Notes under the pieces: generated by a model
What the model was told of the DNA's origin: nothing
Databases searched by the model: none
The model's input: only the letters and a program-made list of their open reading frames with translations
Shown here: piece by piece, positions 9,101 to 16,900 of the stretch
Layout: the number at the start of each line of letters is the position of its first letter
Position numbering within the stretch: the stretch's first letter is position 1
From: Calothrix sp. NIES-2100
GTDB lineage: Bacteria; Cyanobacteriota; Cyanobacteriia; Cyanobacteriales; Nostocaceae
DNA length: 64,000 bases
Assembly (NCBI RefSeq): GCF_002368195.1
Contig: NZ_AP018178.1
Span: 4,193,421 to 4,257,420, forward strand
Direction: 5' to 3'
Position numbers and translations under genes: made by a program

Positions 9101-9573
9101 CTGGTAATAATACCCTCACAGGTGGTGCTGGTAATGATACCCTTTCTGGTGGAACAGGGAACGATTTCCTCCAGGGAACTCAAGGTAGCGATCGCCTCAC
9201 AGGGGGTGAAGGGGTAGATTATTTTGGCTTTGGTGGAGTGGCTAACTTTAGCGATTTAGGCACAGATACCATAACCGACTTTACCAAGGGCACCGATCTC
9301 ATCCTGTTATCCCATAGTGTATTTAATTCCTTAACCATGAGTAATGGCATAATTGCCAGTGAATTTGCCACAATTACTGCCGATAGTGCGGCTGAAGTCA
9401 GTCTGGCAGGGGGTAGCAGTGCTTTCCTGGTTTACAATACTTCTACCGGCAACCTTTTCTATAATGCCGATGGTGCAGTCGCCGGATTAGGTTCTGGAGG
9501 AAAATTTGCGGTTCTGAGCAATAAACCTCTGTTGGATAACACTGATGTATCATTTATGGATTTCGCCGCCTAG
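6118..9573 (+). CDS. RTX (hemolysin-type calcium-binding) repeat protein with degenerate metallopeptidase-like N-terminus
   Basis: This is a large secreted-type protein of 1151 residues. The N-terminal 180 residues contain ILEEYGHYIDGVLN at about 116-129. This resembles an HExxH zinc helix in which the first His is Glu. From about residue 190 the protein is built of GGxGxDxLxGG nonapeptides that bind calcium. They alternate with longer modules (about 90-100 residues) of the pattern VDSLGDVVIENANSGTDTVN, then ISYTLTDNVERLTLTGTA, then GTGNSLSNIITGNAGNNTLTGG. The C-terminus (about 1020-1151) lacks repeats and ends in an aliphatic and Asp/Phe-rich tail, the usual place of an uncleaved type I secretion signal. 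A TTG at 6100 would add six residues; I use the ATG at 6118. No dedicated RTX exporter is adjacent. Confidence 0.9.
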   Translation: MTAIFSLTVNSLELDLSVLAVLEQGILSSQSRLQSFAKEPEFVSKMALAFNPNPEADSLQTTWINGDFSNFPLLEIRYQSDLNGAIGAYSAETGTIYLAYEYLQQVSDIQGLVGLILEEYGHYIDGVLNGNNDSDGDEGRIFSALVMGESLSETELGHLKAESDRAVISLDGVNIGVEMASFVGDEKPNLILGSSGDDYIEGLEANDTLDGSGGNDVIGGGEGSDLLIGGTGNDVLYGGSESDVLEGGEGNDDLDGAGGSDILQAGTGNDTLKGGIGDNLDGGEGIDTLFLYLQDSTNNWTLNLTDTSVNLAGDSNTIVQNLERINQIYTGSGNDIFNVTNYIFGGTIDAGAGIDILYADYSTATGANIGVNNQGIISGASYITSRNPTSNYYFYYLNFEGVNITGTPYDDLLTGGDASNDTVQGGAGNDYISGGIGGNDSLTGGLGNDTLNGADGSDTMIGGLGDDAYYVDEVGDRVYENLNEGIDIVYADISYTLGDHLENLRLSAATNINGTGNSLNNYITGSSGNNILDGKAGNDTLTGGAGDDTYIVDSVGDVVMEINGQGIDTVKAAISYTLGSALENLTLTGTANINGTGSFLDNIITGNSGNNTLTGNAGNDTLNGGLGNDTLIGGLDDDIYTVNSVGDVVTENLNEGIDTVNAAISYTLGNHLEKLVLTGTSNLSGTGNALNNTITGNSGSNTLDGKAGDDTMSGGGGNDTYIVDSIGDVIVENTNSGTDTINASVSYTLTDNVERLTLTGTADIDGTGNAGNNTLTGNAGNNTLTGNAGNDTLTGDAGNDTLIGGTGNDSLIGSDGNDSLNGGDGNDILNGGLGDDTLNGGLGNDSYTVDSLGDVVIENANSGTDTVNASISYTLTDNVERLTLTGTANIDGTGNSLSNIITGNAGNNTLTGGAGNDSLNGGLGDDTLNGGIGNDSYTVDSLGDVVIENANSGTDTVNASISYTLIDNVEQLTLTGTANIDGTGNSLSNIITGNAGNNTLTGGAGNDTLSGGTGNDFLQGTQGSDRLTGGEGVDYFGFGGVANFSDLGTDTITDFTKGTDLILLSHSVFNSLTMSNGIIASEFATITADSAAEVSLAGGSSAFLVYNTSTGNLFYNADGAVAGLGSGGKFAVLSNKPLLDNTDVSFMDFAA

Positions 9574-9640
9574 GACTTGCAGCGGAAGTACTTTTGCAAG
9601 ATTAAGTTAGCTTTCATTAGTTTGTTGAAATCGACAATTT

Positions 9641-9669
9641 CAGCCCCTATAATTTGGGGGCTGTTTTTT
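9641..9669 (+). terminator. Rho-independent terminator of the RTX gene
   Basis: CAGCCCC and GGGGCTG form a stem around an A/T loop and are followed by six T, 68 bases after the RTX stop codon. Confidence 0.85.
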
Positions 9670-9726
9670 ATTGCAGGGGCGATCGCACTGCGAGTTAACG
9701 GCACAAGTCAGCGGCGATAGACAACT

Positions 9727-9769
9727 GAGTACGCAAGTTTTGGGAAATGCTCATGATAAACGCGATCGC
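9727..9769. repeat. 43-bp direct repeat flanking brnTA, left copy
   Basis: It begins GAGTACGCAAGTTTTGGG and ends in a HIP1 site (CGCGATCGC). It matches 10383-10425 at 40 of 43 positions in the same orientation. The two copies bracket the brnTA pair exactly. Confidence 0.85.
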
Positions 9770-9787
9770 TGCTATTTCATCGCTTTA

Positions 9788-10006
9788 CTAGACTTTACTC
9801 ACCCACTCTAAAGACGGCTTGCGCTGGGATTTTACACAATCCTGTAAATAAAGATTGATCAGGCTCTGATAGGAAATGCCGGTTTCTTCAGCTAGGGCTT
9901 TGAAATAATCAACCACATCTTCTTCAAGCCGAATTGTCACTTGCTTCTTCAGCTTTTTAATGTATGGATTTTTAACAGACTGGGAGAAATCGTACTCTTC
10001 TTTCAT
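9788..10006 (-). CDS. brnA: BrnA-type antitoxin
   Basis: This 72-residue protein has the ribbon-helix-helix core QVTIRLEEDVVDYFKALAEETGISYQSLINLYLQDC, typical of BrnA/CopG-like antitoxins. BrnA neutralises the BrnT RNase by forming a complex and represses the operon as a dimer. The start overlaps the end of brnT by four bases (ATGA-type junction), so the pair is translationally coupled with the toxin first, the usual order for brnTA. The short N-terminal extension (MKEEYDFSQSVKNPY) is also typical of the family. Residues look intact. Confidence 0.88.
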   Translation of the reverse strand: MKEEYDFSQSVKNPYIKKLKKQVTIRLEEDVVDYFKALAEETGISYQSLINLYLQDCVKSQRKPSLEWVSKV

Positions 10007-10296
10007 AAGGAAAAACTTTGATATTGCTGACGCTCTTTTTTCGTAGCTTTTCGAGCCGAGATGATGCGGATAACTTCTTCACTTTCCTGATACAGATGAC
10101 ACACCAATAGTAAACGTAATGAATCACTCATACCCAACAGTATGTAGCGATCCTCTTCTATAGAATGATCGGGGTCATAGATTAAGCGGGCATTCTCATC
10201 ATAAAAGACAGTTTCTGCCTCCTCGAAAGATACACCATGCTTTTGCTCATTAGACCTAGCCTTGCGTTCATCCCACTCGAATCTCAACTGGCTCAT
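10003..10296 (-). CDS. brnT: BrnT-type ribonuclease toxin
   Basis: This 97-residue protein starts MSQLRFEWDERKARSNEQKHGVSF. The motif FEWDExKxxxNxxKHGVSFEEA is the hallmark of BrnT, a RelE-fold RNase that inhibits translation. Further conserved parts are ExRYILLGMSDSLRLLLVCH and the C-terminal EEVIRIISARKATKKERQQY, with the catalytic-type Arg and Lys/Glu residues present. It is the first gene of the pair, and brnA overlaps its stop. AT-rich sequence containing TGTAGTTACAATGTA at 10305-10319, just upstream, is the likely promoter and operator. The toxin looks functional. Confidence 0.9.
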   Translation of the reverse strand: MSQLRFEWDERKARSNEQKHGVSFEEAETVFYDENARLIYDPDHSIEEDRYILLGMSDSLRLLLVCHLYQESEEVIRIISARKATKKERQQYQSFSL

Positions 10297-10300
10297 ACTT

Positions 10301-10335
10301 ACAGTGTAGTTACAATGTATATCATAAGCAACTTG
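10301..10335 (-). promoter_or_regulatory. Candidate brnTA promoter/operator
   Basis: Immediately upstream of brnT, partially palindromic TGTAGTTACA overlaps TACAATGTA and an AT-rich stretch that can serve as a -10 region on the minus strand. BrnA-type repressors usually bind such a site; this is inference from position. Confidence 0.4.
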
Positions 10336-10382
10336 AGTAGACTGGAAAAGAGAAAATTCTCAATACCCATTCATCTATGAGT

Positions 10383-10425
10383 GGGTACGCAAGTCTTGGG
10401 AAATGCTCATCATAAACGCGATCGC
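10383..10425. repeat. 43-bp direct repeat flanking brnTA, right copy
   Basis: Partner of 9727-9769, with three mismatches and the same orientation, ending in CGCGATCGC. It lies between the brnT promoter and sufE. Confidence 0.85.
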
Positions 10426-10477
10426 ACTCTAGATAATTTACACTCAAGGGAAGACAGATTTATTTGCAGCTGCTGTT

Positions 10478-10912
10478 ATGTCCTCTTCTACAGACTCTTT
10501 ACCACCTGCTCTGGCGAAAATTGTCCAGCGCTTTCAACGCGCTTCTGACCAGAAGCGGCGCTACGAACAACTGATCTGGTATGCGCAAAAGCTCCCAGCA
10601 TTGCCAGAAGCTGACAAGATACCAGAAAATAAAGTCCCTGGTTGCGTTTCTCAGGTTTATGTCACCGCCACCTTGGAGGATGGGAAGGTTAAATATCAAG
10701 GAGATTCTGATTCCCAGTTAACTAAGGGCTTAGTCGGGCTGTTGATTGAAGGTTTAAATGGTTTATCGCCTACAGAAATTGTCCAACTAGCACCAGATTT
10801 TATCCAAGAAACTGGTTTAAACGTCAGCCTGACACCTTCCCGCGCTAACGGTTTTTATAACATTTTTAAAACCATGCAAAAAAAGGCGTTGGAATGTAAG
10901 TTAGATCCATAA
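10478..10912 (+). CDS. sufE: SufE-family sulfur acceptor protein
   Basis: SufE accepts persulfide sulfur from the cysteine desulfurase SufS on a conserved Cys and stimulates Fe-S cluster assembly. The 144-residue sequence shows LPxLPEADKIPENKVPGCVSQVYV with the acceptor Cys at position 56. The family features LVGLLIEGLNGLSPTEIVQL and a C-terminal LTPSRANGFYNIFKTMQKKAL follow. Full length. The alpha/beta-hydrolase gene starts 24 bases downstream on the same strand, so the two may be co-transcribed. No other suf gene is in the window. Confidence 0.93.
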   Translation: MSSSTDSLPPALAKIVQRFQRASDQKRRYEQLIWYAQKLPALPEADKIPENKVPGCVSQVYVTATLEDGKVKYQGDSDSQLTKGLVGLLIEGLNGLSPTEIVQLAPDFIQETGLNVSLTPSRANGFYNIFKTMQKKALECKLDP

Positions 10913-10936
10913 GTACTGAGTGCCGAGTAAAAACTC

Positions 10937-11854
10937 ATGTCTACCAATTTATTATCAATTGATAACGCTGTTGGCTTTGGTGGAGTAGTGCAAGAATTTC
11001 TCTGGAATTGGGAAAATCAATCATTAAGGGTAGTGTATGAAACTCTTGGTCATGGTTCACCCCTATTGCTCCTCCCTGCCTTCAGCAGCGTTTCCAGCCG
11101 TCAAGAAATGGGTGAAATAGCTAGGTTACTAGCTCCTCATTTTCAAGTTGTAGCTGTAGATTGGCCTGGTTTTGGTGAATCTTCTCGACCGAGTTTGGAT
11201 TACCGTCCAGAGTTATATGAACAATTTTTAACAGATTTTGTCAATTCTGTTTTGAACACAGCAATTAATGTCTTAGCAGCTGGTCATGCTGCTAGTTATG
11301 TATTGAAATTAGCTGTAAAACAGCCTACGAGTTTCAGCAAAATTGTTTTAGTGGCTCCCACTTGGCGTGGCCCTTTACCGACAATGGGCGCAAATCCCCA
11401 GATAGCAGGTATGGTGAGAGGATTAGTGCGATCGCCTATTGTTGGTCAATTTCTCTACAAACTCAATACCCAGCCATCTTTTTTAAATTGGATGTACCGT
11501 CGCCATGTCTTTGTCGATGCGGCGAGGCTAACACCCAGTTTCATGGAAAAGAAATGGCAAACTACCCAACAACCAGGAGCGCGATTTGCTTCTGCTGCCT
11601 TTGTTACTGGTAATATTGATGCGGTACACGCGCAATCTGATTTTCTGGGATTAGTAAAATCGCTATCTGCACCACTCATGATTGTAATTGCAGAATCTAG
11701 CCCACCTAAATCAAAAGCCGAAATGGAAGCAATCTCCACGTTACCAGCAGTCAGCAGCGTTGTGCTTCCTGGTTCCTTGGGACTACATGAAGAATACCCA
11801 GCAGAGGTTCTCGAAGCTGTACTGCCTTTTTTACTTAATAAAGAAAATTTTTGA
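10937..11854 (+). CDS. Alpha/beta-hydrolase fold protein with Ala at the nucleophile position
   Basis: The 305-residue protein has an alpha/beta-hydrolase layout: LLLLPAFSSVSS (oxyanion strand, about 43-54), VVAVDWPGFGESSRP (71-85), a cap rich in Arg/Trp, and a late LHEEYPAEV that supplies a His. At the nucleophile elbow, where GxSxG is expected, the sequence is AAGHAASYV (about 114-122), so the Ser is Ala118. This suggests a non-hydrolytic or altered-mechanism member. An acidic residue sits in MIVIAESSPP. It lies 24 bases after sufE and may share its transcript. Substrate is unknown. Confidence 0.8.
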   Translation: MSTNLLSIDNAVGFGGVVQEFLWNWENQSLRVVYETLGHGSPLLLLPAFSSVSSRQEMGEIARLLAPHFQVVAVDWPGFGESSRPSLDYRPELYEQFLTDFVNSVLNTAINVLAAGHAASYVLKLAVKQPTSFSKIVLVAPTWRGPLPTMGANPQIAGMVRGLVRSPIVGQFLYKLNTQPSFLNWMYRRHVFVDAARLTPSFMEKKWQTTQQPGARFASAAFVTGNIDAVHAQSDFLGLVKSLSAPLMIVIAESSPPKSKAEMEAISTLPAVSSVVLPGSLGLHEEYPAEVLEAVLPFLLNKENF

Positions 11855-11894
11855 TGCGCGCCCTCACCCTACTTGGGTGGGGCTAAACAAATAA

Positions 11895-11912
11895 AGCCTG
11901 TGGAAGCAGGCT
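11895..11912 (+). terminator. Hairpin after the alpha/beta-hydrolase gene
   Basis: AGCCTG and CAGGCT form a six-pair stem with a six-base loop, 40 bases after the stop. The following tract is A/T-rich but not a clean T run, so termination is plausible rather than certain. Confidence 0.5.
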
Positions 11913-12665
11913 AATAATATGCATTTTCATCTAGAAATGGTATTATAATTAACAAGATTTTTTCAGCAATATCTCAGACAATTTTAATAATTCTCCGAAC
12001 AAAAATTAAGTCAAAATTAATACAATACGTTATTTTATTTTTAATTTCTACCTTAAGATAGATGCGTTAATGAAAATTAGTTTTTCTGAAGATTTAATTT
12101 TCAAGCATCGGTCAATTAGCAGATTTTATAGTTAAAAATTGGCTTTTTTAGACAATGACTCTTGACATCATCTAGGATGAGAGACTACAACAATACAGTG
12201 CGTTAAAACACAGTTTGATGTTTTGCTGCTTCTATGATGAAGTTGCTTTTCAGAATAATTCTGATTAGTCAAAATCTGCGGAGCAAAAAATAGTTATGGG
12301 TAATGCATCTGCAACTAGCAAGTATGACAGTTCATGTTAACTGTCGCTGTTGCTATTTTTACAACCTTGACTTCTGATACCAATTCTCTAAAATTCGGCA
12401 ACAGATTCAAACCCTAAAACCTAGATGATGTCAGAATTTCCTAATTACGAATCGGTATTATTTGTCGGCGATATACTGAATCACTACAATTTCTGGAGGA
12501 TAAGCTATTCAGTGATTGAGTATGATTTAGGGAAATTATCAAACTCACTACAGAGAAAAAATCTGATTTTTCCTAGATTATTCGTCATTAAGTTAAGGGT
12601 AATAAACAGTATAAAATAATTCCATTTATGCCACAGATTTCTCAACATTCTGGGCCAATTTTGAA
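11913..12665. other. Long gene-poor AT-rich spacer before the peptide-export locus
   Basis: About 750 bases without a convincing gene; the only ORF, at 12425-12619, has no ribosome site or recognisable content. Noted inside are TTGACA at about 12171 with TACAAC 18 bases later (a possible sigma-70-type promoter) and a perfect GACAGTT/AACTGTC inverted repeat at 12326-12345. An unannotated RNA or a long 5' leader for the HTH gene is possible but unproven. Confidence 0.4.
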
Positions 12666-12754
12666 TTACAGCGTATTTCAGGTAAATGAGGTACGCCGGT
12701 AGGGGCACGGCAGTGCCTTACAATTATCTGTACCTCACTTGCAATCTGCTGTAA
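12666..12754. repeat. MITE-like element with TTACAGC/GCTGTAA ends
   Basis: Imperfect terminal inverted repeats (TTACAGC, then TGAGGTAC) enclose GTAGGGGCACGGCAGTGCC. A degenerate relative in the opposite orientation lies at 19464-19534, so the pair brackets the exporter genes. Confidence 0.7.
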
Positions 12755-12825
12755 ATCATCCCCATCGCCATTGACTATGTATTTGAATGCATAGGTAATT
12801 TAAATTTTCTCATGCATCACTTGGG

Positions 12826-13527
12826 ATGATGATCTCAAATACACCTAACCGTGCTAATTCTGTGATTATTCCTAAATGGTTTGTGAAATCTTCATTGCAA
12901 ACAATTGAGGATGTATTTGGAAAAAATTTGGATTTAGCGATAAATTTTATGTCACAAAATCCCTTTCACCATAATGAAAATAAGTTTTTAACGCCCGATC
13001 AATACAAGGATTTATTGAAGAATTTACCAGCTAATTTGCCACCAGAATATCGGCGGCGACTAGAAATTATGTTGCTGGCAGATATGGGCAAATCACAAAC
13101 GGAAATTTGCCAAATTTTAGGTTGTTCTCAGGAGATGGCACGTTATTGGATAACTATTGCTAAAGCAGGTTTAGTTGAAGAATGGCAGCAACGCCGAATA
13201 GGTAGACCTAAAACTGTGAATCAACAATATCTCGCTAGATTAAAAGAATTGCTCAGTCATAGCCCCCGGAAGTATGGCTATGCATTTAGTAATTGGACAT
13301 CTCAATGGTTAAGCAAACATTTGGCGAGTGAATTTGGCATTGAAATCAGTAATCGCCACATTAATAGATTACTTAAAGAGATGGGTTTAGCTACACAAAA
13401 AAGACGCTCATCTAAAAAAGCAACTATTGACGATAACAAGGCAAATGGGGTGAGAATTTGTGACTTAGAATCTGCCAGTGATTCTCATTTCTATCAATCA
13501 TTTAATTTAATTCAAATTAATCACTAA
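12826..13527 (+). CDS. Helix-turn-helix protein resembling the DNA-binding part of IS630-type transposases
   Basis: The 233-residue protein carries two consecutive HTH-like units. The first (about 75-125) reads YRRRLEIMLLADMGKSQTEICQILGCSQEMARYWI. The second (about 140-200) reads YLARLKELLSHSPRKYGY and then LSKHLASEFGIEISNRHINRLLKEMG. This double HTH is the N-terminal DNA-binding layout of IS630-like transposases. No DDE catalytic domain follows, and the protein ends in an acidic tail. It lies 21 bases before the exporter gene on the same strand. I infer a transposase-derived regulator of the export locus rather than an active transposase. Confidence 0.75.
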   Translation: MMISNTPNRANSVIIPKWFVKSSLQTIEDVFGKNLDLAINFMSQNPFHHNENKFLTPDQYKDLLKNLPANLPPEYRRRLEIMLLADMGKSQTEICQILGCSQEMARYWITIAKAGLVEEWQQRRIGRPKTVNQQYLARLKELLSHSPRKYGYAFSNWTSQWLSKHLASEFGIEISNRHINRLLKEMGLATQKRRSSKKATIDDNKANGVRICDLESASDSHFYQSFNLIQINH

Positions 13528-13548
13528 ACTTGGGATATAGGAGAGGTA

Positions 13549-16500
13549 ATGCTATCAAAGTTTTCCCAAGAACAACTAGGTCAATTGTTGACTGGTATCT
13601 TGAATGAAAAGCTTGACAATCGGGAATTACAGAATTGCTGGACAAATGTGGAAATTGTTGAACCAGCAGTAGCAAAACTATTTTGGCAATCAACAGAGGC
13701 GCAGGCGGGAATTTATCTAGTTATTACCGGTAAAGTTAGATTATTAGATATATCTGGTAACTTAATTTCTACCCTAACAACAGGGTCATCATTTGGGGAA
13801 ATGACCTTGTTTCCAGAAGCAGAATTTAGCTGTTATGCGGCGAGGGCTTCAACTAATTTAAAACTCTGTTACCTCAACAAAGATGTATTGCAGACTTTGA
13901 TGGCTAAATACCCCAAAATCTGCGATCGCCTGTTGCTGCGTGCAGAACGTTGGGATTTGCTGATGCTGTATCGTCAGCAACAACCACAGGCGACTGTGGA
14001 AGGGATTTTTCAAGGCTTATCGTTGTTTGAAAGAATTGCTGTAAAAGAGTTTGACCAAGTATCTCTAGTTTCAGACACTAAGTTAGTTTTGCTACATCAA
14101 GGAAAATTGCGACATGGTGACGGTAGTTGTTTAATACCGGGTAAAATCTATGCTGAGCCAAAACAGGGTAATTGGCAAGCGATTCAACCGACAATTATCT
14201 ATCGTCTGCGGACTGCGGATTGGCAAACAGCACAGCAATCTTGGCCGCAATTAACAGAATTTACCAACTCTGTGCAAGATAAAGACGATCGCCAATCGCC
14301 AATTCCGAATGTAATTCCCTTTCCGGCGATCGCTACCCCAAAAAAGCAGGAAAGACGCGCTTATTTTCCCTCACCGCAAGTCAAAGCCAAACATCTATGG
14401 TTACAGCTAACTAAACGCTATCCCTTTTTTGAACAACAAAGCGCCACTGATTGCGGTGTAGCTTGTTTAGTAATGATCGGTCGTTATTGGGGTAAACAGT
14501 TCAGCATCAACAGATTGCGGGATTTAGCCAACGTCAATCGCATCGGCGTTTCCTTGCGCGGTTTAGCCACCGCCAGTGAAAGTATAGGTTTTGCTAGCCG
14601 TCCAGTCAAAGCCAGCTTGGATAAATTAGCCCAACAACCCCTACCTGCGATCGCCCATTGGGAAGGTAATCATTATATCGTCGTCTATGAAGTTACCAAA
14701 AAACAGGTGATTGTCGGCGATCCGGCGATCGGACAACGTACCCTCACCCATCATCAATTCCAAGCTGGGTGGACAGGTTACGCTTTAATCTTGCAACCTA
14801 CCGCCCTCCTCAAAGAAAGCGAAGAAGCGAATACACCATTTTGGCAATTATTCGAGTTAATTAAACCACATTGGCAAGTACTGTTAGAAGTCTTCATTGC
14901 TTCCTTATTTATCCAATTGTTTGGATTAATTACACCTCTATTCACACAGTTACTTTTAGACAGAGTAATTGTTCAAGGTAGTACCCTCACCTTAACCGCC
15001 GTCGGCTGTGGTTTGTTGATTTTTGGTTTATTTCGCGTCGCCCTCAACACACTGCGACAATACCTATTAGACCACACAGCCAACCGCATCGGCGTAGCAC
15101 TGATGGTAGGTTTTATTAAACATACCTTCCGCCTTCCCCTAGCTTTTTTTGAATCGCGTTACGTCGGTGATATTGTTTCCCGCGTCCAAGAAAATCAAAA
15201 AATTCAGCGCTTTCTTACTGGCGAAGCACTGTCAATTATTCTCGATTTATTGACAGTATTTATTTATGTCGGATTGATGTTTTGGTATAGCTGGCAAATG
15301 ACACTGCTAGCACTCGCAATTGTGCCCCCATTTTTAATTTTGGCAATAGTTGCCACACCATTCTTTCGCCGCATTAACCGGGAAGTTTTTAATGCTTTAG
15401 CTAAGGAGAATAGTTATTTAATTCAATCACTGACAGGTATTCGTTCCATTCGCTCAATGGCAATTGAACAAAGCGTGCGCTGGCGTTGGGAAGAACTGCT
15501 CAATAACTTAACTAAAAAATTATTCCGGGGACAGGTAATTGGTAACCAAATGGAATTTTTTAGTTCTACAATTGAATCTGTAGCAACTACAGGATTACTG
15601 TGGTTTGGAGCTTGGTTAGTAATTCAAAATCAACTAACAATTGGGCAATTAGTTGCTTTCAATATGTTGTTGGGTAATATAATTAGTCCCTTTCAACGCC
15701 TCACCGTACTCTGGAATCAATTACAAGAGGTAATTATTTCCACAGAACGGATTAATGATGTCCTGTCAGCCGAACCCGAAGAAGACTTACAAAATCAACC
15801 CCGACAATATTTAGCCACCATTCGCGGTAACATTCGCTTTGAAAATGTCACCTTCCGCTATCATCCAGATAGTGATATTAACGTCCTAGAAAACCTCAGC
15901 TTGGAAATTTTACCAGAACAAACAGTAGCCCTAGTTGGACGTAGCGGTTCCGGAAAAACCACCCTAGCAAAATTAATTTTGGGTTTATATACACCCACAG
16001 ACGGTAAAATTTTAATTGATGGTCATGATGTCACCAGTTTAGCCTTGCGATCGCTGCGTTCTCAAATCGGTGTTGTCGATCAAGATACCTTCTTATTTGG
16101 TGGGACGATTCGCGAAAATATTAGTATCGCCTTCCCCGAATCTTCCTTAGCAGAAATTAGCGAAGCAGCGCGTTTAGCCGGTGCAGATGAATTTATTAAA
16201 CAATTACCAATGGGTTACGAAACCCAAATTGGTGAAGGCGGTGGGATGCTATCTGGTGGACAACGTCAACGTCTAGCAATTGCGCGGGCTTTACTAGGTA
16301 ATCCTCCCTTATTGATTTTCGACGAAGCCACCAGCCACCTAGATGCAGAATCAGAACGCATCATTCAGAACAATTTAAACACAATCCTCCAAGGACGTAC
16401 CAGCTTAATTATTGCCCATCGACTCTCCACAATCCGCAAAGCCGACTTAATTTTAGTATTAGATCGCGGCTTATTAATAGAAAGCGGTACTCATGAAGAA

Positions 16501-16563
16501 TTAATCGCCAAAAAAGGTCATTACTACTACCTAAATCAACAACAACTGGCCCAAGCAGTCTGA
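13549..16563 (+). CDS. Peptidase-containing ABC exporter (cNMP-binding, C39 peptidase, TMD, NBD)
   Basis: This 1004-residue protein combines four parts. A cyclic-nucleotide-binding-like domain lies at about 40-140 (GIYLVITGKVRLLD, SFGEMTLFPEAEF). A C39 peptidase domain lies at about 290-415, with catalytic Cys302 in SATDCGVACLVMIGRYWG, His375 in EGNHYIVVYE and Asp391 in VGDPAIG. A six-helix ABC membrane domain spans about 440-730. The ATPase has Walker A GRSGSGKTT near 797, the signature LSGGQRQRLAIARAL near 900 and Walker B LLIFDEATSHLDAE. C39 exporters cleave double-Gly leaders and export the core peptide. HetC in Anabaena has the same fused layout, but I cannot tell orthology. Gene order with HlyD and a parvulin-like protein points to peptide export, with the cargo candidate at 19690-19902. 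Confidence 0.93.
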   Translation: MLSKFSQEQLGQLLTGILNEKLDNRELQNCWTNVEIVEPAVAKLFWQSTEAQAGIYLVITGKVRLLDISGNLISTLTTGSSFGEMTLFPEAEFSCYAARASTNLKLCYLNKDVLQTLMAKYPKICDRLLLRAERWDLLMLYRQQQPQATVEGIFQGLSLFERIAVKEFDQVSLVSDTKLVLLHQGKLRHGDGSCLIPGKIYAEPKQGNWQAIQPTIIYRLRTADWQTAQQSWPQLTEFTNSVQDKDDRQSPIPNVIPFPAIATPKKQERRAYFPSPQVKAKHLWLQLTKRYPFFEQQSATDCGVACLVMIGRYWGKQFSINRLRDLANVNRIGVSLRGLATASESIGFASRPVKASLDKLAQQPLPAIAHWEGNHYIVVYEVTKKQVIVGDPAIGQRTLTHHQFQAGWTGYALILQPTALLKESEEANTPFWQLFELIKPHWQVLLEVFIASLFIQLFGLITPLFTQLLLDRVIVQGSTLTLTAVGCGLLIFGLFRVALNTLRQYLLDHTANRIGVALMVGFIKHTFRLPLAFFESRYVGDIVSRVQENQKIQRFLTGEALSIILDLLTVFIYVGLMFWYSWQMTLLALAIVPPFLILAIVATPFFRRINREVFNALAKENSYLIQSLTGIRSIRSMAIEQSVRWRWEELLNNLTKKLFRGQVIGNQMEFFSSTIESVATTGLLWFGAWLVIQNQLTIGQLVAFNMLLGNIISPFQRLTVLWNQLQEVIISTERINDVLSAEPEEDLQNQPRQYLATIRGNIRFENVTFRYHPDSDINVLENLSLEILPEQTVALVGRSGSGKTTLAKLILGLYTPTDGKILIDGHDVTSLALRSLRSQIGVVDQDTFLFGGTIRENISIAFPESSLAEISEAARLAGADEFIKQLPMGYETQIGEGGGMLSGGQRQRLAIARALLGNPPLLIFDEATSHLDAESERIIQNNLNTILQGRTSLIIAHRLSTIRKADLILVLDRGLLIESGTHEELIAKKGHYYYLNQQQLAQAV

Positions 16564-16623
16564 TTTACAACTTAGAAATTATTCACTTCTATAACGTGAA
16601 TTATCAAGACCTTACCCACCCAG

Positions 16624-16652
16624 CCTCTCTCTCCTACTAGGAGAGGGAGAGG
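16624..16652. repeat. Hairpin in the exporter-HlyD spacer
   Basis: CCTCTCTCTCCTA pairs with TAGGAGAGGGAGAGG, 60 bases after the exporter stop. The rest of the 16564-16900 spacer holds a CTCTGTGTTCTCTGCGCC-type repeat fragment and no gene. The hlyD-like gene may therefore have its own promoter. Confidence 0.7.
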
Positions 16653-16900
16653 TAAGAAAAAATAGGCGTTTCACTCTTCCTTTCCTTCTACGATAGACAC
16701 CGAGACAAAACTAATACAAAACTCATCTAACTCAGGTTTCGATAGCACTCCTCAACTCTTATCTCTCTGTGTTCTCTGCGCCTGGTGCGGTTCAATTCAA
16801 AAATTACTTTTCACGAAACAAATTTAGAGAATCACTTATTATTTGAAAATATCCACTTCTCCTTGTCAGTCTTAAAAATAAATCTTCAACTAAACTCAAT

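Noticed and set aside
12425..12619. 64-residue plus-strand ORF before the export locus
   Set aside because: No ribosome site, no leader or double Gly, composition like random AT-rich DNA.
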